Below, piece by piece: positions 1 through 5,093 of a stretch of DNA of 5,093 nt. A program made the position numbers and the translations under genes. The stretch lies in assembly GCA_028718465.1 (NCBI GenBank), contig JAQULX010000261.1:1-5093 (forward strand). Reading direction: 5' to 3'. The notes under the pieces were generated by a model that searched no databases, was not told the DNA's origin, and saw only the letters and a list, made by a program, of their open reading frames with translations. Source of the stretch: Dehalococcoidales bacterium. GTDB lineage: Bacteria > Chloroflexota > Dehalococcoidia > Dehalococcoidales > UBA3254. The stretch's first letter is position 1. Each line of letters opens with the position of its first letter.

Positions 1-662
1 TAGGCAATCCCCAGGTGGCATATAAAGAGACTATTACAACCCCGGCTGATAGTAACAGCAGATTTGTAAGGCAGACCGGCGGACACGGTCAGTACGGCCA
101 CGTAGTGGTCCGCTTCGAGCCCTTGGAAAGCGGCAAGGGATTTGAGTTTGTGGATAACATCAAAGGCGGATCTATTCCGCGTAAATTCATTCCTCCCGTT
201 GAAGCGGGTATCAGAGAAGCCATGCAGAGCGGTGTCCTGGCAGGATATCCGTTAGTGGATGTAAAAGCCATTCTTTATGATGGAAGCTACCATGATGTAG
301 ACTCATCCGACCTGGCTTTTAAGATGGCAGGGTCAATGGCCTTGAAAGACGGCGCCAGGAAAGGCAGACCGATCCTGCTGGAACCGATAATGAAAATAGA
401 GATAATTGCCCCGGAGCAATTCATGGGCGATTTGATTAGCGACCTGAACTCCAGAAGAGGACATATTGAGAATATCGAGACCCGCAGTGGTATGTGCAAT
501 ATCCGTGCGTTCATACCCCTGGCCATGACTTTCGGTTATTCGACGGTGATCCGGTCTTTAACTCAAGGCAGAGCTACGTACTCTATGGAGTTTGCACGAT
601 ATCAGGAAGTACCCCGGGAGTTAGCCGAGGAAATTGTTAATAAGGGTAAGGGAAATGCCTAA
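1..662 (+). CDS. fusA: Elongation factor G, C-terminal part (domains IV-V), 5' truncated by window edge
   Basis: EF-G is the cytosolic translational GTPase that moves tRNAs and mRNA through the ribosome after peptide bond formation. Only the C-terminal 219 residues are here; the reading frame is open to the left edge (first full codon at base 3, reading GNPQVAY, the usual start of domain IV), so the GTP at base 15 is an internal Val codon and not a start. Domain IV shows [10 protein letters not shown] and SYHDVDSS (H codon at 291-293, matching the tip histidine His583 of E. coli). Domain V follows with [20 protein letters not shown] and [11 protein letters not shown], ending in [18 protein letters not shown]. 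The G domain lies upstream, outside the window. The segment [10 protein letters not shown] lacks the Glu common in the family (PLxEMFGYAT). The stop codon overlaps the rpsJ start, and no tuf gene follows. Identity is certain. Confidence 0.98.
   Translation, partial: GNPQVAYKETITTPADSNSRFVRQTGGHGQYGHVVVRFEPLESGKGFEFVDNIKGGSIPRKFIPPVEAGIREAMQSGVLAGYPLVDVKAILYDGSYHDVDSSDLAFKMAGSMALKDGARKGRPILLEPIMKIEIIAPEQFMGDLISDLNSRRGHIENIETRSGMCNIRAFIPLAMTFGYSTVIRSLTQGRATYSMEFARYQEVPRELAEEIVNKGKGNA
642..646 (+). promoter_or_regulatory. Ribosome binding site of rpsJ, inside fusA
   Basis: AAGGG lies 8 bases before ATG 655, and a second AAGGG at 648-652 is too close to the start to serve well. It supports the downstream ATG 655 over ATG 634. 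The site is part of the fusA coding sequence (Lys-Gly codons near the C-terminus), so ribosomes finishing EF-G pass directly over it. Confidence 0.7.
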
Positions 663-963
663 ACAGAAAATTCGTATTCGCCTGAAGGGTTACGACCATA
701 AAATTGTCGATCAGTCGGCGGCACAAATTGTCGAGGCTATTGAACGAAGCGGCGCAGTGGTTTCAGGGCCGGTGCCGCTGCCGACCAGGATCGAAAAATT
801 CAGTATCCTTCGCTCAACATTTATTGATAAAGACTCTCAGGAGCAGTTTGAGATCAGGACCCATAAGCGTCTGATAGACATTGTGGAGACTACTTCAAAG
901 ACTATTGACGCATTGACCAAGCTGAATCTCCCTTCCGGGGTTGAAGTAGATATCAAATTATAA
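655..963 (+). CDS. rpsJ: 30S ribosomal protein S10 (NusE)
   Basis: S10 is a 30S head protein and, as NusE, also links NusB and NusG to transcription antitermination. The product is 102 residues, the normal family length, when started at ATG 655; an ATG at 634 in the same frame would add seven residues lying inside fusA and not found in S10, so I reject it. Visible hallmarks are [18 protein letters not shown] at the N-terminus, GPVPLPTR (residues 38-45) and [15 protein letters not shown] (63-77). The loop at residues 54-58 reads STFID where E. coli has SPHVN. The start overlaps the end of fusA by 8 bases, suggesting translational coupling. It is followed by the largest gap in the window, 85 bases before rplC. 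Confidence 0.98.
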   Translation: MPKQKIRIRLKGYDHKIVDQSAAQIVEAIERSGAVVSGPVPLPTRIEKFSILRSTFIDKDSQEQFEIRTHKRLIDIVETTSKTIDALTKLNLPSGVEVDIKL

Positions 964-972
964 ATAAAGTAG

Positions 973-1028
973 TCCGTGACCGGTAATACACCAGTGGCAA
1001 AGACTGAAAGCCTGGGGCCGGCAGCGGA
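973..1028 (+). other. Possible structured RNA element in the rpsJ-rplC gap
   Basis: The gap can be folded by eye into a two-part hairpin. The outer arms 973-983 (TCCGTGACCGG) and 1018-1028 (CCGGCAGCGGA) form five pairs including one G-T wobble, a two-by-two mismatch, then four G-C pairs. Inside, 991-998 (CCAGTGGC) pairs with 1010-1015 (GCCTGG) with a two-base bulge, closing an 11-base loop. It ends 8 bases before the rplC Shine-Dalgarno at 1037-1043. It lacks a U-run, so it is not a standard terminator. It could be a ribosomal-protein binding site, a processing site or chance; no folding energy or conservation has been calculated. Confidence 0.35.
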
Positions 1029-1048
1029 AACTAAAATGGAAGGTTAAT

Positions 1049-1678
1049 ATGCCTGGTATTGACAGTATTTTAGGAAAAAAGTTAGGCATGACTCAGGTAT
1101 TTACCGAGGCCGGGAAATGCAAAGCTGTAACAGCCATCGAAGCCGGGCCCTGCAAAATCACTCAGATTAAAACTGATAACACTGACGGCTATAATGCCGC
1201 TCAGGTTGGTTTTGGTCAATCCAAGCGGTTAAACTCCGCGGAAAAAGGCCATCTGAAGGATAATGGGCAGCTCAAATATCTGCGCGAGTTCCGAATGGAG
1301 AGCACCGAAGGTTTGAAAGCAGGTGATGTCATCGATGTCAGCCAGTTTAAGGCCGGTGATATCGTGGATGTGATCGGCATATCAAAGGGTAAAGGTTATG
1401 CCGGTGTAGTCAAGAGACACCATTTTCGGGGCGGTCCCAAAACTCACGGTCAAACCGACCGACATCGGGCGCCGGGCTCTATCGGCGCCACCACCACGCC
1501 GGGCCGCATCTGGAAAAACCTGAAAATGAGCGGTCATATGGGCAGCGAGCGCGTCACTGTTCGTAAATTGCAGGTGCATGGCACGGATTCGGCCCGGAAC
1601 CTGTTACTGATCGAAGGAGCAGTCCCCGGAGCAAAAAATAGTCTGGTGATAGTAAGAAAATCACACAAAGGGAGCTAA
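1049..1678 (+). CDS. rplC: 50S ribosomal protein L3
   Basis: L3 is an early-assembling 50S protein that binds 23S rRNA and sends a long extension toward the peptidyl transferase centre. The 209-residue product is of usual bacterial length. It starts at ATG 1049, with TGGAAGG at 1037-1043 placed 5 bases upstream. Visible motifs are ILGKKLGMTQVF (7-18), DVIGISKGKGYAGVVKRHHF (107-126), GGPKTHGQTDRHRAPGSIGA (128-147), a GHMGSERVTV stretch (162-171) and NLLLIEGAVPGA (184-195). The central extension reads GSIGATTTPG; the glutamine that PrmB methylates in E. coli L3 (Gln150) is Thr149 here, as in many non-proteobacteria, so that modification is not expected. Four extra residues (PGID) precede the usual core start. 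rplD follows after 2 bases. Confidence 0.98.
   Translation: MPGIDSILGKKLGMTQVFTEAGKCKAVTAIEAGPCKITQIKTDNTDGYNAAQVGFGQSKRLNSAEKGHLKDNGQLKYLREFRMESTEGLKAGDVIDVSQFKAGDIVDVIGISKGKGYAGVVKRHHFRGGPKTHGQTDRHRAPGSIGATTTPGRIWKNLKMSGHMGSERVTVRKLQVHGTDSARNLLLIEGAVPGAKNSLVIVRKSHKGS
1669..1674 (+). promoter_or_regulatory. Ribosome binding site of rplD
   Basis: AGGGAG lies 6 bases before GTG 1681 and overlaps the last codons of rplC. It supports the GTG as the true rplD start, which is also where L4 family similarity begins. Confidence 0.75.
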
Positions 1679-1680
1679 AA

Positions 1681-2337
1681 GTGCAAGTCCCAGTTTATAA
1701 TATCGGCGGAGAAATCATAAATACCATAGAAGTCAGTGACACCGTTTTTGGAGTACCCTTCAATAAAACGGTGGTGCATCAGGCCATGGTAAGACAGAGG
1801 GCGGATGCCCGGCAGGGAACCCATGATACCAAAACCCGCGGAGAGGTAGCCGGCAGCCGCAGGAAGATGTTTGCCCAGAAACACACCGGTGAAGCTCGCG
1901 CCGGAGATAAAAGGTCTCCGACCCGCTACCACGGCGGCGTTGCTTTTGGGCCTCATCCCAGGGATTACACCAAGGATATGCCCAGGAAAATGCGGCAACT
2001 GGCTTTGCGGTGCATGCTCTCCTCCAAGGCCAGCGAGGGAGGCTTAAAGGTGCTGGACCAGTTTACTTTCGAGGCTCCCAAAACGAAAGATATGGTAAAG
2101 TTTCTGGATGCTTTAAAACTGGATAATACGGTGTTGATCGTTACCGGCGCGCCGGAAAAGAATGTAATAAAATCGGCCCGGAATATCCCCGGGGTAAAAA
2201 CCTTACCGGCTAATATTTTAAACGTTGTCGACCTTCTTTCCTATCAGTCCCTGGTTATGACCGAGGAAGCTGTGCGTAAGGCAGAGCAACTGTGGGGAAA
2301 GGAGTTATCCAAGGAGGAAAACAGTGCAGCTCTTTGA
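1681..2337 (+). CDS. rplD: 50S ribosomal protein L4 (GTG start, altered exit-tunnel loop)
   Basis: L4 binds domain I of 23S rRNA; its globular part sits on the 50S surface and its long loop lines the exit-tunnel constriction with L22. In some bacteria it also represses the S10 operon. The product has 218 residues. Family marks are FNKTVVHQAMV (27-37), ARQGTHDTKTRGEVAGSRRK (43-62), GGVAFGPHPRDY (85-96), PRKMRQLALR and LVMTEEAVRKAEQLWG near the end. The loop reads KMFAQKHTGEAR (62-73), where E. coli has KPWRQKGTGRAR: Lys67 matches E. coli Lys63, but Gly64 is His and Arg67 is Glu. The start is GTG, supported by its ribosome binding site. The last 14 bases overlap rplW and encode its Shine-Dalgarno just before. 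Identity is certain. Confidence 0.97.
   Translation: MQVPVYNIGGEIINTIEVSDTVFGVPFNKTVVHQAMVRQRADARQGTHDTKTRGEVAGSRRKMFAQKHTGEARAGDKRSPTRYHGGVAFGPHPRDYTKDMPRKMRQLALRCMLSSKASEGGLKVLDQFTFEAPKTKDMVKFLDALKLDNTVLIVTGAPEKNVIKSARNIPGVKTLPANILNVVDLLSYQSLVMTEEAVRKAEQLWGKELSKEENSAAL
2311..2317 (+). promoter_or_regulatory. Ribosome binding site of rplW, inside rplD
   Basis: AAGGAGG is a perfect Shine-Dalgarno match, 6 bases before GTG 2324. It is read as Lys-Glu-Glu in the L4 tail, so the same bases serve both proteins. It fixes the GTG start of rplW. Confidence 0.88.
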
Positions 2338-2608
2338 AGTTTTGAGACGACCACTGGTCACTGAAAAAAATACTATTCTGCAATCGCAGGGTAAATATGC
2401 TTTCGAGATAGCCAGGGAGGCCAACAAGGACCAGGTCAAGCAGGCGGTAGAAAAGGCGTTCAAGGTTACAGTTACAGCAGTTAACGTTATGACGGTTAGA
2501 GGACGCGAGCGCAGAGTAGGTCGAAGAGTAATTGCGGAAAGCTCCTGGAAAAAAGCTGTCGTGACCCTCAAACCGGGTGATAAGATACAAATCTTTGAGG
2601 GTGTTTAA
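2324..2608 (+). CDS. rplW: 50S ribosomal protein L23 (GTG start)
   Basis: L23 lies at the mouth of the polypeptide exit tunnel and is the docking site for trigger factor and the signal recognition particle. The product has 94 residues, normal for bacteria. The N-terminal motif EVLRRPLVTEKNT (5-17) contains Glu14, which aligns with E. coli Glu18, the residue known to contact trigger factor. Further marks are KYAFEIAREANKDQVKQAVE (24-43), the basic hairpin RGRERRVGRR (59-68) and the end WKKAVVTLKPGDKIQIFEG. The GTG start is fixed by a perfect AAGGAGG 6 bases upstream and by the family N-terminus. It overlaps rplD by 14 bases, and rplB follows after 18 bases with AAGGAG at 2613-2618. Confidence 0.97.
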   Translation: MQLFEVLRRPLVTEKNTILQSQGKYAFEIAREANKDQVKQAVEKAFKVTVTAVNVMTVRGRERRVGRRVIAESSWKKAVVTLKPGDKIQIFEGV

Positions 2609-2626
2609 CTGGAAGGAGAGGGTTAA

Positions 2627-3454
2627 ATGGCATTAATTAAATATAAGCCGACTTCACCCGGCAGACGGAACCAGACCGGCTATTCATTTGAAGAGATAAC
2701 CAAGACCGAACCGGAAAAATCATTGATTACTCCGCGCAAAGTGGCTGCCGGCAGAAACAATCGCGGTGTGACCACTATCCGTCGGCAGGGCGGAGGCGTG
2801 AAGCAGGCGATACGGAAGATAGATTTCAAGAGGGATAAAATCGGAGTTCCGGGGAGAGTCGCAGCAATTGAATACGATCCTAACCGGACCGCGCGAATTG
2901 CGCTGATATATTATGCTGACGGAGACAAGCGTTATATTCTGGCGCCGGCAGAGCTGAAAGTGGGAGACACGATTAACTCCGGTGAAAATGCCGAAGTCAG
3001 GCCCGGCAATCATTTGCCGCTAAAGAACATTCCCAGCGGGACTCCTATACATAATATCGAAATGATAAAAGGTAAAGGCGGCCAACTGGTAAGGAGTGCC
3101 GGCGGCGCTGCCCGTCTGATGGTGAAAGAGGGGAATTACGCTCTGATTCGATTGCCCTCAAGCGAGCTGAGAAAAGTCAACGTGGACTGTTCGGCGACAA
3201 TCGGACAGATTGGTAATATCGAACATTCCAATATCAGCCTGGGTAAAGCCGGGCGCAGAAGGCTCATGGGCTGGCGTCCCAAATCCAGAGGCTCCGCTTT
3301 AACACCCAGAGACCATCCGCATGGAGGCGGTTCGGGCAGATGTTCGATAGGTATGGCCGGGCCGAAATCCCCATGGGGTAAACCGACCCTGGGTTACAAG
3401 ACCCGGAAGAAGAAAGCCTCGGATAAGATGATTGTCAGACGTAGGGAGAAATAA
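2627..3454 (+). CDS. rplB: 50S ribosomal protein L2
   Basis: L2 is a primary 23S rRNA binder needed for subunit joining and peptidyl transferase activity. The 275-residue product is full length. The N-terminal part shows [15 protein letters not shown] (5-19), [16 protein letters not shown] (42-57) and IDFKRDK; the OB-like part has [21 protein letters not shown] (79-99); the SH3-like part has [16 protein letters not shown] and [19 protein letters not shown]. The C-terminal extension carries DHPHGGG (229-235), with the conserved histidine important for the catalytic centre (His229 in E. coli), then [16 protein letters not shown]. After DHPHGGG the residue is Ser236, where most bacterial L2 proteins have Glu (GGGEG). 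It starts at ATG 2627, 8 bases after AAGGAG at 2613-2618, and rpsS begins 2 bases after its stop. Confidence 0.98.
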   Translation: MALIKYKPTSPGRRNQTGYSFEEITKTEPEKSLITPRKVAAGRNNRGVTTIRRQGGGVKQAIRKIDFKRDKIGVPGRVAAIEYDPNRTARIALIYYADGDKRYILAPAELKVGDTINSGENAEVRPGNHLPLKNIPSGTPIHNIEMIKGKGGQLVRSAGGAARLMVKEGNYALIRLPSSELRKVNVDCSATIGQIGNIEHSNISLGKAGRRRLMGWRPKSRGSALTPRDHPHGGGSGRCSIGMAGPKSPWGKPTLGYKTRKKKASDKMIVRRREK

Positions 3455-3456
3455 CG

Positions 3457-3750
3457 ATGTCAAGGTCGACTAAAAAAGGACCGGCGGTAGATCCGAAATT
3501 ATTAAAGAAAGTAGAAGCTGTAGGAAAGTCAGGGCAGAAGACCGTTATCAAGACCTGGTCCCGGTATTCTACGATACTACCCCAGATGGTAGGGCTTACT
3601 ATAGGGGTGCATGATGGAAGACGCCATGTACCGGTCCTGATTACAGAGAATATGGTTGGTCACAGGCTGGGGGAGTTTGCTGCTACACGTACCTTCAGAG
3701 GTCACGGCACTAAAGTTGAGAAAGCATCTCCAGCAGCGCCGAAGGCATAG
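3457..3750 (+). CDS. rpsS: 30S ribosomal protein S19
   Basis: S19 forms a complex with S13 in the 30S head and contacts the A- and P-site tRNAs and the bridge to the 50S. The 97-residue product is slightly longer than the usual 91-95, because of a short Ala/Pro/Lys tail after residue 84. Hallmarks are MSRSTKKGP at the start, [20 protein letters not shown] (33-52), [20 protein letters not shown] (53-72) and [12 protein letters not shown] (73-84). ATG 3457 is 8 bases after AGGGAG at 3443-3448, within the end of rplB. A 41-base A/T-leaning gap follows before rplV, in which I see no clear promoter or hairpin. Confidence 0.98.
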   Translation: MSRSTKKGPAVDPKLLKKVEAVGKSGQKTVIKTWSRYSTILPQMVGLTIGVHDGRRHVPVLITENMVGHRLGEFAATRTFRGHGTKVEKASPAAPKA

Positions 3751-3791
3751 CAGCGAAAGCTATTTTAAAGATTAATTAGGTAAGGCGAAAA

Positions 3792-4121
3792 ATGGAAGTT
3801 AAAGCAGTGTCAAAAGATACCGGTGTATCGCCAAGGAAAATGCGTTTACTGGTCGATATGGTAAAGGGAAAAAGGGTAGACGAAGCCCTCAATATTCTCC
3901 GATTTGCCCCGACGCCCAATGCCAGGATATTGGCTAAGACTATTAAGTCGGCAGCCGCGAATGCAGAAAACAATTTCCAGATGACTCCGGCAGACTTGAA
4001 GATTGTCAAAATTGCTGCTGACGAAGCGCGCATGTTGAAACGGTTCAGGCCGCGCGCCCGCGGCAGGGCCAATGAGATACTGAAACGTTCCAGTCATATT
4101 ACAGTAGTGGTTTCAGAATAG
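3792..4121 (+). CDS. rplV: 50S ribosomal protein L22
   Basis: L22 binds all domains of 23S rRNA, and its long beta-hairpin forms the exit-tunnel constriction opposite L4. The 109-residue product aligns to E. coli L22 (110) without a gap over the hairpin. Marks are GVSPRKMRLLVDMVKGKRVD (11-30), SAAANAENN (53-61) and the hairpin DEARMLKRFRPRARGRANEI (77-96), ending in LKRSSHITVVVSE. Residues 79-80 are Ala-Arg, where E. coli has Gly-Pro. Residues 82-84 (LKR) match the E. coli Met-Lys-Arg triplet, whose deletion gives erythromycin resistance, so no such deletion is present. The ATG at 3792 has a modest AAGG at 3782-3785, the weakest binding site in the window. rpsC follows after 10 bases. Confidence 0.98.
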   Translation: MEVKAVSKDTGVSPRKMRLLVDMVKGKRVDEALNILRFAPTPNARILAKTIKSAAANAENNFQMTPADLKIVKIAADEARMLKRFRPRARGRANEILKRSSHITVVVSE

Positions 4122-4125
4122 GAGG
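4121..4125 (+). promoter_or_regulatory. Strong ribosome binding site of rpsC, shared with the rplV stop
   Basis: GGAGG, within the run AGGAGGGG, begins on the last base of the rplV TAG stop and lies 6 bases before TTG 4132. The strong site makes the rare TTG start credible, and S3 family similarity begins at exactly this codon. Confidence 0.88.
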
Positions 4126-4131
4126 GGAAAT

Positions 4132-4890
4132 TTGGGCCGTAAAGTTCATCCAGTAGGCTTTAGAACAGGGATTATTCGGGATTGGCAAGGCAAGTGGTAT
4201 TCCGATAAAAGCTATACAGAATTTTTGCAGGAAGATATAAAACTCAGAAATGCCATAATGAGCAAATATTCGGAAGCCGCCATTTCCAAGGTTGATATCG
4301 ACCGGCAGGCCAATGAGGTGTCTATCACCATTCATACTGCCCGGCCGGGCATTGTTATCGGCCGCGGCGGTCAACGCGTAGATGAGATGAGGCAGTATCT
4401 GGAGAAACTTATCGGAAAAAAGGTACGCCTCAATATCCAGGAAATCCGTCAACCGGAACTGGATGCTGTCCTGGTATCCCGGTCCATTGCGGAGCAACTC
4501 GAACGGCGTATAGCCTACCGCCGGGCGATGAAGCAGTCCATGTTTCGCACCATGCAAGCCGGAGCGCGCGGCATCAGAGTTCTATGTTCCGGTAGACTAG
4601 CCGGAGCTGAAATTGCCCGCCGGCAGTTGATGCATCAGGGACGGGTTCCCCTCCACACAATTCGTGCAGATATTGATTATGGATTCAGCGAGGCCCGCAC
4701 GGCTATGGGCCGTTTGGGTGTCAAAGTCTGGATTTACAAAGGTGACATTTTGCCTGAAGCGAAGGAAGAAGAGTCCGCGGAGACCGCTCCGGTAGCTCAG
4801 GCGATCGCTGGCGGAGTTGCAAGCTCAGTCCCTGCTCCGGCAGCTCCTGAAAGAATGGAGGAAAATAATGCTTCAACCCAAGCGAGTTAA
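4132..4890 (+). CDS. rpsC: 30S ribosomal protein S3 (TTG start, acidic/Ala-Pro C-terminal tail)
   Basis: S3 sits in the 30S head at the mRNA entry tunnel and helps unwind mRNA. The product has 252 residues, against roughly 210-235 in many bacteria. The N-terminus reads [20 protein letters not shown] straight after the TTG, the normal S3 start, and no nearby ATG fits. The KH domain has VIGRGG (75-80). YRRAMK (129-134) carries the equivalents of E. coli Arg131, Arg132 and Lys135, linked to helicase activity. [30 protein letters not shown] and [10 protein letters not shown] (196-205) complete the core. After about residue 207 comes an acidic stretch (EAKEEESAE), then a low-complexity Ala/Pro/Val segment ending in [11 protein letters not shown]. 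The tail has no recognised domain and is probably disordered. The last 23 bases overlap rplP. Confidence 0.97.
   Translation: MGRKVHPVGFRTGIIRDWQGKWYSDKSYTEFLQEDIKLRNAIMSKYSEAAISKVDIDRQANEVSITIHTARPGIVIGRGGQRVDEMRQYLEKLIGKKVRLNIQEIRQPELDAVLVSRSIAEQLERRIAYRRAMKQSMFRTMQAGARGIRVLCSGRLAGAEIARRQLMHQGRVPLHTIRADIDYGFSEARTAMGRLGVKVWIYKGDILPEAKEEESAETAPVAQAIAGGVASSVPAPAAPERMEENNASTQAS
4857..4861 (+). promoter_or_regulatory. Ribosome binding site of rplP, inside rpsC
   Basis: GGAGG lies 6 bases before ATG 4868 and is read as part of Met242-Glu-Glu in the S3 tail. It fixes the rplP start inside rpsC and implies translational coupling. Confidence 0.85.
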
Positions 4891-5093
4891 ATATCGTAAA
4901 ATACAAAAGGGCACCCGCAGGGGTAAGGCCCAATCCGGAAATACTGTTGCTTTTGGAAGCTACGGTTTACAGGCCATGGAGAATTCCTGGATTACCGACC
5001 GGCAGATCGAAGCCGCCAGACGCGCCATTACCCACTACATTCGCCGTGGCGGCAATGTCTGGATACGCATATTCCCGGATAAATCGATCACCA
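4868..5093 (+). CDS. rplP: 50S ribosomal protein L16, N-terminal 75 residues, cut by window end
   Basis: L16 binds 23S rRNA near the A-site tRNA elbow and completes the late assembly of the 50S subunit. I translated the region by hand: the start [20 protein letters not shown] is the classic L16 N-terminus, followed by [20 protein letters not shown] (27-46), [16 protein letters not shown] (47-62) and [11 protein letters not shown] (65-75). The frame is open to the last base. The usual family length is about 136-147 residues, so roughly half is missing, including the region of the arginine that is hydroxylated in E. coli L16. The start overlaps rpsC by 23 bases in another frame. In most bacteria rpmC and rpsQ would follow, beyond the window. 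Confidence 0.97.
   Translation, partial: MLQPKRVKYRKIQKGTRRGKAQSGNTVAFGSYGLQAMENSWITDRQIEAARRAITHYIRRGGNVWIRIFPDKSIT

Noticed and set aside
634..657. Upstream ATG at 634 as the rpsJ start
   Set aside because: It would add seven residues (MLIRVRE) not seen in S10. ATG 655 gives the standard 102-residue protein and has AAGGG 8 bases upstream.
941..970. Possible promoter before rplC (TTGAAG at 941 with an A/T-rich stretch at 959-970)
   Set aside because: The only good -10-like hexamer (TATAAA at 959) is 12 bases from the -35-like box, which is too short. At 16-18 base spacing the -10 matches only 4 of 6.
973..1028. Rho-independent terminator between rpsJ and rplC
   Set aside because: The hairpin has a mismatch and a long interior loop, and no T-run follows it.
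1675..1998. Minus-strand open frame of 107 codons opposite rplD, and similar minus-strand frames elsewhere
   Set aside because: They lie wholly or mostly opposite well-identified ribosomal protein genes, have no recognisable family motif, and are explained by the coding strand's composition.
3716..3791. Possible internal promoter between rpsS and rplV (TTGAGA at 3716)
   Set aside because: No -10-like sequence lies at 16-18 bases; TATTTT at 3761 is too far away. The gap is short and fits a continuous operon mRNA.
4099..4557. Minus-strand open frame of 152 codons opposite rpsC
   Set aside because: It is the longest antisense frame but lies opposite the conserved S3 core, shows no known protein motif and is best read as a shadow of rpsC.

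Overview
The window is the junction of the bacterial str and S10 operons. It holds ten genes, all on the + strand, in the order fusA(3' end)-rpsJ-rplC-rplD-rplW-rplB-rpsS-rplV-rpsC-rplP(5' end). Every product is recognisable from conserved motifs. No mobile element, CRISPR array, tRNA, rRNA or foreign-looking gene is visible, and no stretch over 300 bases lacks a gene. I see no undescribed biological system. The second-look items are residue-level and junction-level oddities in an otherwise canonical translation operon.

Organism: a bacterium of moderate GC with strong Shine-Dalgarno sites and relaxed start-codon use (GTG for rplD and rplW, TTG for rpsC). The L3 segment with GSIGATTTPG followed by RIWKNLKMSGHMG, the L2 tail with [20 protein letters not shown], the L4 pattern and the direct fusA-rpsJ junction without tuf lead me to suggest Chloroflexota, perhaps near Dehalococcoidia. 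This is a tentative impression from remembered family patterns, not a search result.

Layout: bases 1-662 encode domains IV and V of EF-G. Its last codons overlap the rpsJ start by 8 bases. After rpsJ comes the longest untranslated gap (964-1048, 85 bases), which can be drawn as an extended two-part hairpin just ahead of the rplC ribosome binding site. From rplC onward the genes are packed with gaps of 2-41 bases or overlaps of 14 (rplD/rplW) and 23 bases (rpsC/rplP). This fits one polycistronic mRNA with translational coupling. No internal promoter or terminator is convincing.

Function: EF-G drives translocation. S10, S19 and S3 belong to the 30S head. L3, L4, L2 and L16 bind the core of 23S rRNA. 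L4 and L22 form the constriction of the exit tunnel, and L23 sits at the tunnel mouth. The most interesting observation is that both constriction proteins carry unusual residues at their tips: L4 has Glu where E. coli has Arg67, and L22 has Ala-Arg where E. coli has Gly79-Pro80.
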